Part shown: positions 1-12,195 of the stretch, piece by piece | Position numbering within the stretch: the first letter of the stretch is position 1 | How the letters are laid out: every line of letters begins with the position of its first letter | The notes under the pieces: model-generated | Database searches by the model: none | Told to the model about the DNA's origin: nothing | The model's input: the letters and a program-made list of their open reading frames with translations, nothing else | Assembly (NCBI GenBank): GCA_029339505.1 | Contig: JAQISU010001235.1 | Coordinates: 36,109,815-36,173,814 of the forward strand | Origin: Unio delphinus | Lineage: Eukaryota; Mollusca; Bivalvia; Unionida; Unionidae | Direction of reading: 5' to 3' | Length of the DNA stretch: 64,000 bases | Translations under genes and position numbers: made by a program

Positions 1-409
1 TTGTCCTCTAGATTTTTATTTTTTTATTTGATAATACCATTATCATTTATCTTAAAGAATATGTGAATAGGCATAAGTCAGGGTACACAAACGTCCCACA
101 ATGTTTTGTTTAATGAGAAACAAATAAATTAACCTGTTTGATTGAATCGACAGAGTATTAATAGGTGTAATTTAATCTGTATTACTGATACAGGACTAGA
201 CCTTTATAAGACTATAATGCAAGTATGTATATCCAAGCCATCCCTAAAAACAAAAAAGTGCTCAATGAACCATTTCAGAAATGAAAAAAATAACAAATGA
301 CTTGCATGCAAACTCCACAGCATGCATCATGTCACATGGACAAACCTGCAGGAATAATGGCTCCTTCCTTAGATGGGCATTGCAAATCCTGCATAGCTAG
401 TTCAGAAAA

Positions 410-749
410 CAAATTCATTGTATCAGACCTAGATACATCACATATGATTCTGTGAATCAGATTCAATGAATCAGACCTAGATATATCACATGTAATTCTG
501 TGAATCAAATTCATTGAATCAGACCTAGATATATCACATGTGATTCTGTGAATCAGATTCAATGAATCAGACCTAGATACATCACATATGATTCTGTGAA
601 TCAGATTCAATGAATCAGACCTAGATACATCTCACATGTAATTCTGTGAATCAAATTCATTGAATCAGACCTAGATACATCACATGATTCTGTGAATCAG
701 ATTAACTGTATCAGACCTAGATACATCACATGTGATTCCGTGAATTCTT
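410..749. repeat. 48-bp minisatellite, about 7 copies
   Basis: This is a direct tandem repeat with a unit of about 48 bp built around CAGACCTAGATACATCACA followed by TGATTCTGTGAATCA. Because 48 is a multiple of 3, a spurious open frame crosses it. The TGATTC/GAATCA parts make each unit partly palindromic. Confidence 0.9.
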
Positions 750-1224
750 TTTTGTGTGGCTACCATGCTGGATTTTAGAACAGCTTCAATTTGTACTCAA
801 ATTCGTTTCAAGGATTGGCATTTATTGCAAAGACATTTTTAATTTATTATTTTAATCTGTGGTCTGTAGAAAAAAATCCTCAAAACCACAAGAAAAAATG
901 AATTCACAGTATTTAGTGGCACCTGCTTATGACATTTTAAAAATACAAATTATTTCTGATTGTAACTAGATGTATCATCCATAAACTTATATCAGTTCTC
1001 CAGGACATATATCAAGGATGTAATTAACATGTGATCATCCCAGGCATCAAGACATGGTAAAAGTCTGACATAGATGCACTCTGCTGAACCTCTGTCTATG
1101 CCATGTTATGCAGCTAACTTATAACAGGCATCAAGATGATATATCCCCTGAGTCCCATGCTTATGTAAAGACTCTCAGTGAAAATAACTGCTGGTTCTTA
1201 ATTCTTAAACTATTAATGGCTGTA

Positions 1225-1545
1225 CCCACTGTCAATTTATATACTTTTTATGTTTGTACCCTGTAGTTCATAACTGTCAATTTAAAATACCACTTATACT
1301 AGTACCCAATGGTCCGTCACTGTCAATGTAAAATACCACTTATACTAGTACCCAATGGTCCGTCACTGTCAATGTATAATACTACTAGTTTTACTAGTAC
1401 CCAATGGTCCGTCACTGTCAATGTATAATACCACTTATACTAGTACCAATGGTCCATCAATTCAATTTATAATACTACTTATGCTTGTACCCAATGGTCC
1501 ATCAATTCAATTTATAATAATACTTATGCTTGTACCCTATTAGCG
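1225..1545. repeat. 46-48-bp minisatellite, about 6 copies
   Basis: The unit contains CACTTATACTAGTACCCAAT, then GGTCCGTCACTGTCAATGTA. The outer copies are more diverged than the central ones, as usual for a minisatellite. Confidence 0.85.
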
Positions 1546-2276
1546 ACTATTGACTAGTTCATGATCAGCAGAAATGTTTCTGTAAAGTCGGATTTTACAC
1601 CATGTATAACATGCATAACGAGATTATTTCAGTAGTTGGAATAATGTAGATGCACAATTCATTTTGAAGACAAAATGACAAAATGCAACTGTGATTCAGG
1701 AAAGAGTGAGTCGTGGGCAAAGTAAGCAGCAAAACTACTTTTTAGAACTTCTGGTTGTCGAAGTTTGATGCACAGCAGCAAGGAGGAGCATTTTATATTT
1801 TGCATATACTGCAACCATCATATAAAAATTTGGCATTCTGAAGTGTATGACATCTGTTAAAATGGTAACCCCACTTACATATAGATGAGACAAATGATTA
1901 TTGCAAAACTCAATCTCAAAAGTAACTATCAACGTTAAACATTACAACTAATACCAATGTTGATGCAGAAAGAACACATTCTATTCGAGGCTGTTAGAAA
2001 TCAGTACCATCCAGTATATGATGACTGCAAAGATGAACTCTAATATTTGCACCATCTTCAAACCTCACACTGAACTACAGACAGCAGCAGTGACTGAATC
2101 TAATGAAGTCTGTATTTTGTCCAACATATTTTAAAGACAGAAACTTTGTTTTATTTAATGTATACATGGTTGTGATTATTGTGTATGTGCATATACGTTT
2201 GTGTTTGTGGTGATGATACTGAAAACTATAGAGTATCTACTATTCTTTTCTTTGAAAGTACTATATGCTTAAAAAA

Positions 2277-2301
2277 CACACACACACACACACACACACA
2301 T
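2277..2301. repeat. (CA)n microsatellite
   Basis: About 12 uninterrupted CA dinucleotides. Confidence 0.95.
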
Positions 2302-3019
2302 ATTTCAGATATTAATTTCCAGTCATTTTCAATAAACTTGTGTGAGTATATAACTTATATTGAATCATACAATGTCACCCTTTACTTGGCTGCATGCAAT
2401 GACCTACTTAAGACAACAAAACCCATGTTTTTCTTGGCATCATGCCAAAGAAAGCAATTTCAGTACCCCCTTTAATTTACCTGATTATTGCAAGTTCCGG
2501 ATGTCTATCACAAATCCCACAATGATACAGATTATGCAATCATGTAACTAAAGCAACTACAGTGTCTGCAATCTGCATAAACACAAATCCTCATTCTTTT
2601 TATTATACGGTGCCTATTTTAAAAAATAATCAGTTCATACCTGCTACATTCGCAGTGTTGCGAGAGAGTGTAGGGGTAGTGAAAAAGTGTGTTTTGAGGT
2701 CCCAAGAGGGACAAGTGCATGTAACCTAAAAAGTGACATTGTCCAATAAGTTATCTTTTGAAAAAAGCCTACATAAAATTACTGGAAATTAAAGTTTAAT
2801 AAAAAGAAATGAAAATCTCTATTTGGTAAAGCATCTATAAACCAAAAACAGTTGGTTGACTCAGACTCAATATCACCACAACCACTAATAGAAACACAAC
2901 CACACAGACATTAAATAAAAATAAAAATATAACCCAAGTATCTGCCTTTAAAATCCACTGAATGGTGCAATATTTCCTAATTTGATACAGTCTTTGCTGC
3001 TCTCAGCAGTTGGGGTGGG

Positions 3020-3210
3020 TCATATCTTTGTGTTCATCTTGATACTCATTTGATTCTTTCTAAATACTACCATTCTTAAAACTTTCCAAATGATCTTGTT
3101 GAAATTTTCGAACAAAGAAAATGACCTTTCTATATCTGCATTGGTGTGAGGGAATGCCAAATTACTCTGTGGTGTTGAAGTGGACATGGATATTGTGCAC
3201 ACTAGATTAA
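3020..3210 (-). pseudogene. hAT transposase C-terminal fragment
   Basis: A short minus-strand frame contains LAFPHTNADIERSFSLFE, close to the (P)(H/S)(S/T)NAD(V/I)ER(S/V)FS signature of the hAT C-terminal dimerisation region. In intact transposases this motif lies near the C-terminus of a protein of 500 or more residues; here only some 40 residues are recognisable and the flanks are broken. It is read as a decayed hAT insertion in the FAK intron. Confidence 0.55.
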
Positions 3211-4329
3211 TGACTAATGTTGATATGGTGCTTGGTCCTATTTGCTGCTACAGTTTATGAAGTTCTGAAATTCAGTTTTGCTGAGTTCAACTCTATTTGC
3301 AGATGGTTCATCTTTTCCCAAATCAGATCTACATTTTGTCATTGTACTCTATTCTGACTACCACGGCAATCAATATTGCATTTTTAAAATCTAACTTCAA
3401 AGAAAGGTTTCTGCTGATCAAATACTTTAATCTTTAATAATGATAGTTAATCATTCTCATTGAAGGCAATTGATGAGCAATAACTTTTGTTCTTCAACAT
3501 ACATCTACATGGTTGAACCAAAGTCTAATAATTCAGTTGTGTACTTGACTTATGCAAACTAGCCTAATCAGCTCTTCCACAACAGTGATAAAGGACTTGA
3601 CAATGCATCATCATAGCTATTTTCAGCTAATTAAGCAGTAAGAGTGATGTTCATTGCTTGACTCTGACCATAAGTACTTTTTAATGGTCTCCATGATACT
3701 TGGCTGTACAAACTGCCCACAGGATAGATTTACATGGGCAGGAGTGTTTACTGTTTATACAGACTTGCATAGTTCTGATCTATAAAAAAAACAAACTATT
3801 TTGTGGTAATTTGTGTTTTTCAAAGCATGACAATATAAGCATATTTGGGAGGAAGCAATTGTGTTTTTTGTATGACTTGTCACATTATGCCATTGGTTGG
3901 TTGCTTCCTGATTGTCACCCTTGACAGTAACTCAGGGGAAATAACCTGAAATCAATCAAACATAAATGACGAGTCTTCCAGCTTTGACTGCATATTCAAT
4001 ATTTGCTCAAAACTATTTTTAAATGTCACTGTAATTGAAATGTTTGTTTTGATGATGCCTGACCCTGCTAAGAAAGGGACCCTGCTAAGATACCTCTTGC
4101 ACATAGTTACCTGACGGCCACAAAAAATATCTACATGATGAATTCCCAACAGTTGTTTAAGATGAGATGGACTTACAAACAGGTGCATAATTTCTACAAC
4201 TGAGTTTGCACAATGAACCTGTTCATATTTAAACAACTACAAAAACAATTATATGGACCAAAAACTGTTTGCTAGAACAAGGGAGTAGCATATGGCATAT
4301 TGGTAACAAGCTAATTTCAGTGAATTTAC

Positions 4330-4543
4330 CTTTCTTGCTCCAGAAAGACCCTTGACAATCATGAACCAGTCTACAATAACCATCAATGAGGTCGGCCATG
4401 TCCTCTGCCTCTGAGAGTGAAGCACAGGTGATGGTGAGAGGTTCTGATGCTCCAGCTATCCTCAGTTGTAACACCCCCTTCCCATCTTCCAATTTCAATG
4501 TCTGTATTGCTTGAACTTGGGAAAAGTCTGCCATATGTGTGGG
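4330..4543 (-). CDS. PTK2: FAK coding exon H (FERM F3)
   Basis: This 214-bp exon is 71 codons plus one base. The acceptor is CCTTCATTTCAG at 4544-4555 and the donor is AAAG|GTAAAT at 4330/4329. It starts PTHMADFSQVQAIQ and continues with KGVLQLRIAGASEPLTITCA, AEDMADLIDGYCRLV and a short tail SFWSKK, matching vertebrate FAK from 290 to about 365. The PTH(L/M)ADF(T/S)QVQ start, the IAGA(P/S)EPLT strand and the MADLIDGYCRLV helix are FAK signatures. It ends the FERM domain. The next exon, carrying the linker with the autophosphorylation tyrosine, was not found in 1-4329 and should lie beyond the window edge. Confidence 0.97.
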
Positions 4544-4766
4544 CTGAAATGAAGGAGCAAACATCAATATTTATTCATGCAAAGTTTATGAATTTTTAAA
4601 AATAAATCTTGTGTTAGCCATGGCAATGAAAATATCAAAATTATTTAACGAGTTTAAATTTCACAAGCAATCAGTATTAAATGTAAAACTATTTATTAAT
4701 GAAACTAAGAATAGATAGATTTCACCATTTCAATCAAGCCTCATGGTACACACAAATGCTTGTCAG

Positions 4767-5022
4767 GTTGTTGTTGTTGTTGTTGTAGGGTTTAACACCA
4801 TTTTTCAGCACACAATGGGCAATACATGGCGGCCAATATTAATGGAGGAGGAAGAACCCAGGAAAACCCCCAGAAAGAATCACCGACCCGAAATAAGCTA
4901 CTGGCATATTTTCTCACATACCCCACATTGGCCGAATCTGAGACTCAAACCCAATAAGACATAGGTGAGATGGCAGTGATCCATAATGGAGTGCTTTAGA
5001 ACACTCAGCCACTCAGGGCACC
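4767..5022 (-). mobile_element. SINE family A (tRNA-derived), copy 1
   Basis: This is a copy, in reverse orientation, of the roughly 250-bp SINE repeated at least seven times in this window. On the plus strand it runs from the (TTG)n tail and GGGTTTAACACCATTTTTCA to the reverse complement of the tRNA-like head near 5000. The head is diverged here (CCACTCAGGGCA). The A box is degraded and the B-box region (GAGACTCAAACCC) is recognisable. Confidence 0.85.
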
Positions 5023-5414
5023 TGCTTGTAAGGTAAAATATCCAAAAACTTGCAGAATAAAACAAGTTCACCTGTCTCAAAGTCACTGATACATATACGT
5101 CCAATCTTAAGCTAAAATTATCCATCAGTGTTAATTGGCTTGATTAATGAAATTGCAAGGCTCACTAATACAGTGCAAAGAATGTCAAAAGTACATGTAG
5201 TATTGTCAGCCTATTATGGCTTTAGCAAACCAGTTGTGGAAGTGTGATTTTATTTCTTTATTGTACTCTTTATTTATTGTCAAGTGGTACGATTTGGTCA
5301 GTACATGAGGCCAGCAAAACCAAAAGAGATAGTCCACTGTCTTTTAACTTAGTATCTTCATGTTTTGGTGGTTTTGGTTTCCTTTAATGTTGACTATGGT
5401 GTAAGTGATTATCC

Positions 5415-5549
5415 TGACAGGTGCTTTATTTGTACTCATCTTGACAGGTGCTTTATTTGTACTCATCTTGACAGGTGCTTTATTTGTACTCATCTTGACA
5501 GGTGTTTTATTTGTACTCATCTTGACAGGTGTTTTATTTGTGCTCATAG
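5415..5549. repeat. 27-bp minisatellite, 5 copies
   Basis: The unit is GACAGGTG(C/T)TTTATTTGT followed by ACTCATCTT, very homogeneous. The unit length gives open frames on both strands, which are not genes. Confidence 0.92.
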
Positions 5550-6166
5550 AGGTGGTAGTATTGCCTTAGTGTTGCTCGTTCATTAGCTTCCAGTGATGTT
5601 ATTTACTTGGATGAAAACATGATTGTAAATACTGAACTTGTTTGATCATTTATTTGTGCTGATGCATGTAGTAGTTATAACATTCAAGTGACCACCAACC
5701 ATTTGCATCATCAGTCTTATTCTTTACTTTGGCTATTTTTTTAGAGGTTAAATCAAACCAAATTTCCCTGCCTATTGTAGAAAATTGTAGTCTTCAGTAT
5801 CAATATTTCCTATTTGTATCAATTAATGACAGCACAATGTCTCTCACAGTATCAGCTACAGTGTAACAGTTACAGTTATTTGACTGCAAGTTATGCAACA
5901 CTTAACATCCACACAGCAAATTCATCTACCCCATGATACTGGCCATTTACTGGGGGGAAGGGGTAGCACTGGCTGTGATTTTCTTACAAGGTGAATTTTT
6001 TTTATCTTCTTATAAATTTATCCTCTTAGAAATAGCATGGATGTAATATGGTATTATTCTGACTAAAAATCAAGAGCAAGCTCTTTTTGCAGCTGCTGAC
6101 AGAAATAAATAAAAAGGTGCCAATGCAAACCCCAACCCCCAAACAATGAATTGAATGAATTGTTGG

Positions 6167-6192
6167 TATATATATATATATATATATATATA
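6167..6192. repeat. (TA)n microsatellite
   Basis: About 13 TA dinucleotides. Confidence 0.95.
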
Positions 6193-8005
6193 ATACATGT
6201 ACTGCCAGATACACCTGTAATCACTATTCTAAAAGCATAACTTTAAATTATTTCCACATCGAACAAAATACAAAAATAAAAATAAAATAAAATTCCAGTA
6301 ACTCATAAACTTGTCATAATCATCAACATTATCACTTTATCATGGCTATATCTTCACACACTCTGGACTTAAAAAATCTGGCTCTTTCTAAACCTGGCCT
6401 GAAATCCATTTTGACAAAAATAAAACTAAGGCTTTACAGAAATCTCTTCATGCATAGAAGTTACAATAACTAATAAAACTACAATCATATGTTGCAAGTT
6501 AACTATAAATATCCTCTAATTAACAACAGTGTTGTAGTCTATACAACTACACAATGGGCAAATTAAAAGTGGTCATTAAAGAATAGATGGTTTTTATATA
6601 TACAGGATTACATCTAGGATTTAGTCAATTTGGGAACTGTTCCCTCTTAAAGTTACAAAGACGGGAAGTCACTCAAAAAAAAAAAAGAGGGATCAATTGG
6701 GCCTCAATAGGGACCTCTCAATTAGCCAAAAAATGCAATAAAAATGAAAGCAGAACATGGTTGTCATAATGTATTCCTTTTTCTTAACTGGTGTGAACGT
6801 CTGAAAATGAAAATCTATTTTTTTATTTCTCTAGCTCATGTTTTAACGATTTGTTTTCTTTTAAATTACTTTTCAAAACAAACTCCATGTTTCCACCATA
6901 CAGTCCATTACTTATATGTTCATGCTAAAGTTTCCAAACAGCAATCAATGATTGTTGAACTTCCCTGTCACAATAAAATACAACTGAAATGAAGAATCTT
7001 AATAACAAAAGTGCTTTGAAATTACAGCTTCTCCAGCATTATTATCATAATGAAAAAACATAACTTTCATTTGTGTCTATACTGATCACTCCAATTCAAC
7101 ACTACAGGTGATGCTCCCTTTACGTCAATTCAAATTACATTCTTTCATCACTGGTATCATATGCAGTGGGTTGCGTGCAACTCATGTACATATTTTATGT
7201 ATTAATTTGTTCAAAAACTACAAAAAAATAATCTTCAAACAACTTCCTTAATTTACAAATATCCTATTGGAAAATTACATTCAATTCACACCATAACCAC
7301 AGGAATGCATCTATGGGTTAAATTGAAAGTCGCCTGTAGAACAAAATGGCATATGATGGTGTTATTCTGACAACAAATAGGAAGTCACATTTTCAAGAAT
7401 ATCTCACATGGCTGACATTCTAATTGCTTTATTGATTGTAGCTACCCAATTCATTTTTCCTTATCAAGCAAATCTAGGCACAATCTAGTGGTTGTATTTT
7501 TCAAATTCTGTTGACTGACATTCAGCTCTTTGAAAAGCTATGGTACTCATGGAATGCTTGAATCAAATTAATTTGGGGTGTAATTTTTTTAACAAATCAA
7601 ACACATCTAATCACATTTAAACTAATGCGATAGGACATAACGGTTTTGTTGAAAAAAAATATGTAACCAATAGTTCAACCAAATTTGGCATTACTTTACT
7701 GCCATCCATTTGCAACCAACTGAAATAGCCATCCACAATAACAACAATTTACATGAGCAAAATGTAATTTCTGTATTTCTTAAAAATAAAATGCACAGAA
7801 TGCAGTCTCAAAAACGTTTGTGCAAAATTTTCAACTGTAGCCGATTTTCAAAATTGCACGTCCTAGATACAACTATGAATGTGTAACAATTTTTAAAATA
7901 ATGGAACCTAACATAACTATTCTTTGCACATGGCTGCTGTTGTCAATTTCAAAACATATGTTGTTAAATCTATTTTAAAAAACACATAATTTTCTCATTA
8001 CTTAT

Positions 8006-8008
<3 letters not shown>

Positions 8009-8096
<88 letters not shown>
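8009..8096. repeat. (GT)n(GA)n compound microsatellite next to a splice donor
   Basis: About 15 GT units run straight into about 29 GA units. On the transcribed strand this is (CU)n(CA)n starting at intron position +6 of FAK intron G-H. Pyrimidine tracts just downstream of a 5' splice site can modulate its use. Confidence 0.95.
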
Positions 8097-8097
<1 letters not shown>

Positions 8098-8101
8098 ATA
8101 C

Positions 8102-8179
8102 TGTGGAAGCTTTTTCTGTGAGGTAGCTAATCCCAACATCTGGTCCTATTACAAGCTCCATGGATATGCTCCAACCAGA
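8102..8179 (-). CDS. PTK2: FAK coding exon G (start of FERM F3)
   Basis: This 78-bp exon (26 codons, phase 0 to 0) has acceptor TTTAATTTCAG at 8180-8190 and donor ACA|GTATGC at 8102/8101. It encodes SGWSISMELVIGPDVG then ISYLTEKAST, aligned gap-free with vertebrate FAK 264-289 (SSWIISVELAIGPEEG...). This is the first part of the F3, PH-like lobe. The intron side is unusual: a long (CT)n(CA)n tract begins only six bases after the exon end. The donor GTATGC fits the consensus weakly at its last positions. Confidence 0.95.
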
Positions 8180-10165
8180 CTGAAATTAAAGTAACAAACA
8201 TCCTGTTATTATTTCTCATTAATACAATGGATGATTTATCATCATATATTAAACATCAACTACTGTATGCATTAAGTGCAAATCAGAACTGTAATAGACA
8301 TTCCATGACTGCTATTAGTATTAAAAGTAATTGCATTCATGTACATAACATGGCCTAAATTTGGATAGAACTCAAAAAGTAAACTGCCTTCATAAAATTG
8401 GATATAAGTTGTGTTAATTGTGTTAATGAATCATCTTTGCCTTTTGATGTGATATTTTATGGTTTTTCTATCACTATGTCTAACTCAAATATTGTAATGG
8501 TTAGACAAATATGGACTTCTGAGGAATAAACATTACAAGCAACTGCATCCCTGAGGCTTAATGACAGCAAATTAGGAAATTTAGTTTTGGAGAATGTAAA
8601 TATACAAATGTTGTGCTATTTCAACAGAATGCAAATTTTCAACCAGCACCCAACATGACCACATTTGCATCAAGTATATTAGGACCCAGAAGACAAACAT
8701 TCTGAAACATTTGTTGCTGATAAAACTAAAGCAGCATTTTCTGCAAATATACAAACCAAGGGCAAACTGAATTTGCTCTTGGAGGATTTGAGCTTGTCCT
8801 GAAATAAGGCAATAAAATAACATACTTTAAATTTTAAAAAAATAAAGTAAAATAAAATGTACCATATTTTAGAAAATTACACTATATATGTTTTACTAGT
8901 AAAGAACTTTGGTTTCTTTTAATATATCATTGAATATTAAAACTGTATGCAGATAATTTAAAAGTAATCTATTTATATGTTAATTTTGTTAAGTTTGTTA
9001 CTAAAATCTGACTTCCTAATCCATGTCTCCTTACATATTATGTCAAGGTCCAATGCACAATAATGCTGGAAAAACCCCTACTTATACATCTTGTTAATTA
9101 GTATACTAAATAAACTGCCTGACTGACAAAACATATTGGACACATGAATGCCAAATACCTACAATAACACAGTACCATTGAAGTTATCCATAAAAATCAT
9201 TAACATAATGTGAAAGTATAAGTGGTACCAAGTAACAAAACCAGGATCTTCACGTATAGCCCACAATCAAAGCTTTCTGCTAAGGTGAGTGGCACCAGCA
9301 ATGCAGGGACCTACATATTATCTTGACCACAAGTTGAAAGGGGTGAGTGGAATGTTGCAAAATGATCTCCCTTAGTTTCATAATGATTCATTCCAAGCAT
9401 GAACAAAACCCATTAAGAATTTAGAAAATACATTCAAATAAAAACTTTAACCAAAACCTTAATCCAAATTTTCAATTACTGTGACGGTGACACTTATGTC
9501 AAATAGCCAAGCAGCATAATGCAGACTTAATTGTCTCTGCTTCATAATATTTAATTGCCAGAATAAACAGAATCCATAAAGACTGTTATGAAATATAAAG
9601 CAAAAAAAATTTGACCAAAACCTCAAAGCCAATTTTCTATGAAGGTAACCTTAACCTCAGGATCGATGGGGTGAGTGTTACATAATGATTCATACTAAGT
9701 ATGATTAGAATCGATCAGAGGTTTTTAAAATATTTGCAAATGGCCAGTTTTAGCCAAAACCATAACTGTCGACTACGCTAGAAAAGCAACTGCTACATCT
9801 TACTTTCCCAATAACCAGGGCTAAACAAAATACCTAACTAAAAAACTAAATTACCACTGATACTATAATTACCCATGTGCTACATACAAGTGACTAAAAT
9901 TGGTGTATAATGTGATCTGCCATTGCACCAGCTGATCTGTTTCTAACATACTCATTTTATGCCAAAAGAAGAATGAACAGTGTACACCCTGATCTTATGG
10001 TGCATTAAGTAATGGCAGATCTGGGTCTATGGTGGTCTTTGATGTGCACAATATGTGGATAAATATGGTGCTGATCAAATAATCCAAGCTATGAAAATTT
10101 GACCTGGGACAATACACAAACCTGTAACAATCTTTTGGCATACTATGAGGATGAAAATGGCTTGG

Positions 10166-10760
10166 TTTTTTTTGTTGGTTTAATGTCATTTTTCAGCACA
10201 TAATAGGCTATATGGCAGCCAGTATATTTAGTTGAGAGAACCTGAGAAAGCCCCTGAAAGAACCACCAACAAATAGCAAGCTACTGGCAAGCTTTCTTGC
10301 ATACCCATGCTGGCCGAGTGGAGACTGAACCCATGCTGGCCGAGTGGAGTCTGAACCCTTGCAGGCCGAGTGGAGACTGAACAAATGCAGGCCGAGTGGA
10401 GACTGAACCCATGCAGGCCGAGTGGAGACTGAACTCATGCAGGCCGAGTGGAGACTGAACCCATGCAGGCAGAGTGGAGTCTGAACCCATGCAGGCCGAG
10501 TGGAGACTGAACCCATGCAGGCCGAGTGGAGACTGAACCCATGCAGGCCGAGTGGAGACTGAACCCATGCAGGCTGAGTGGAGTCTGAACCCATGCTGGC
10601 TGAGTGGAGTCTGAACCCATGCAGGCCAAGTGGAGTCTGAACCCATGCTGGCCGAGTGGAGTCTGAACCCATGCTGGCCAAGTGGAGTCTGAACCCATGC
10701 AGGCCGAGTGGAGTCTGAACCCAAGCTGGCCGAGTGGAGTCTGAACCCATGCAGGCCAAT
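10166..10760 (-). mobile_element. SINE family A copy 2, core expanded into a 26-bp minisatellite
   Basis: The plus strand reads the SINE 3' part in reverse (TTTAATGTCATTTTTCAGCA, then AAGCTTTCTTGCATACCCA). From 10303 it becomes some 17 tandem copies of a 26-bp unit, GGCCGAGTGGAGACTGAACC followed by CATGCT with variants. The unit corresponds to the SINE segment around its B box (GAGACT.GAACC). The tRNA-like head is missing. Since three units make 78 bases, long false open frames appear on the minus strand. Confidence 0.88.
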
Positions 10761-11625
10761 GTGAGATGTGCAAGTGTTGTACAAAGGTAATTGCCTTAGT
10801 CCACTCACCCCAACCAGGACAACAGGCTAATAGCAGAGTTATAAAGTCTTAAAACATACTTAGAAGAAGACAATGCTAATATAACCTTTTTCAACATAAT
10901 AATAAAAACTATGGCAAATAACTTCTGCAATTAACATTTCCCACCCTGATATAAACTGTGATTGTTCTTCTTCCTGGAATATATAGTACTCTCTCATCCT
11001 AATGAAGTCCATTAGAGGACTGCCATATAGTAAGTCTATTTTATAAGAAAGTACCTGATATATATACAATTTCCTTAATATCTAATGAAAAGGGACCTAT
11101 ATCCATAATTACCTTATAAAAGAAACTGTTATAAAGGCCCTTTCTGAGGGTGTTGTAACATTGACTATACAGTAAAAATCATAACAACGTCGAAGTAAGA
11201 TATACTGATGATTTGTACCTCATTCCTTGATAAAATTAACTTACCTCTTTCTTCCCACCAGTCTATTAAATTATTTTGTTATTGCTAAACCAGTACACTT
11301 GATGATGGAGAAAAACAAGTGGCCATATCCTGTGAGGGGTGAGCAGAAAATATTTCCTTAACCAAGACCAGGATAAAGCAGAGATCAATTGCACAGATTA
11401 AAATTCATTCTAATGTTTTATACCGACCATGACACAAATAAATCTGGCACAAAGCTAAACAGTCATTCATGTCACCCCTATTTGACTGTGTAGTACAGCC
11501 AAAACAATAGGATGGAAGTCACCAAAGCATATGTGTCAGCGCTGAATGACTAACAAAAAAGCATTTATAGAGTCACTCAATGAAAGGAAATTCAGAAAGA
11601 TAAAATCATGAAAATATTTTTAAAT

Positions 11626-12195
11626 GACTTATGACCAGGATAAAGTGTACTAACTTATGACCAAACACTATCAAGATAAAGTGTACTGACTTAAGACTAA
11701 GCAGCATAAAGATAAAATGCATTGACTTATGACCAAACAAAATAATGATGTATGTACTTATTTATGACCAAGCAGCAACATCAGGATAAAGTGTACTGAC
11801 TTATGAACAAACAACATCAGGATAAACTGTACTGACTTATGACCAAATATCAGGATAGACTGTACTGACTTGTGACCAAACAACACCTAGAAACAAATGA
11901 AATTGACTTATGACCAAACAACATAAGGATGTGTGTACTGACTTGTGACCAAACAACATCAGGATGAAGTGTACTGACTTATATCCAAGCAACATCAGGA
12001 AAATTTAAATACTTGTGACCAAACAACATCAAGATAAAGTGTACTCACTTATGACCAAACAACATAAAGATAAAGTGTATGGACTTGTGACCAAACAACA
12101 TCTGGATATGTGTATTGACTTGTCAGCAAACAACATCATGGACTGAATTATGACTAAACAACATCAGGATAAAATGTAGACTTATTACCAAATAA
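11626..12195. repeat. 36-bp minisatellite, diverged
   Basis: The unit is near GACCAAACAACATCAGGATA followed by AAGTGTACTGACTTAT, with about 15 copies. Copies differ by substitutions and small indels, so this is an old array. It abuts the next array. Confidence 0.88.

Larger units (their letters stand above)
1..4329 (-). other. Downstream FAK intron (window edge side)
   Basis: This is non-coding sequence 3' of exon H in the gene's direction. It holds two minisatellites (410-749 and 1225-1545), a CA tract near 2290 and a scrap of hAT transposase near 3100. The rest is AT-rich with no coding pattern that I recognise. No further FAK exon (linker or kinase) was identified by eye, although a short diverged exon could be missed. 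Confidence 0.7.
4544..8101 (-). other. FAK intron G-H
   Basis: A 3.6-kb intron. It carries a SINE (4767-5022, minus), a 27-bp minisatellite (5415-5549), a TA tract (6167-6192) and the large GT/GA microsatellite directly at its 5' end (8009-8096). No gene is seen in the remainder. Confidence 0.8.

Noticed and set aside
3952..4236. 94-codon minus-strand frame next to exon H as the following FAK exon
   Set aside because: The residues do not match the FAK linker or kinase region, and the exon H donor at 4329 precedes it with no good acceptor at its start.
10208..10808. Overlapping frames of 112-183 codons on the minus strand
   Set aside because: All three frames are open because the 26-bp SINE-derived unit lacks stops in every frame. 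This is a repeat artefact, not a repetitive protein gene.
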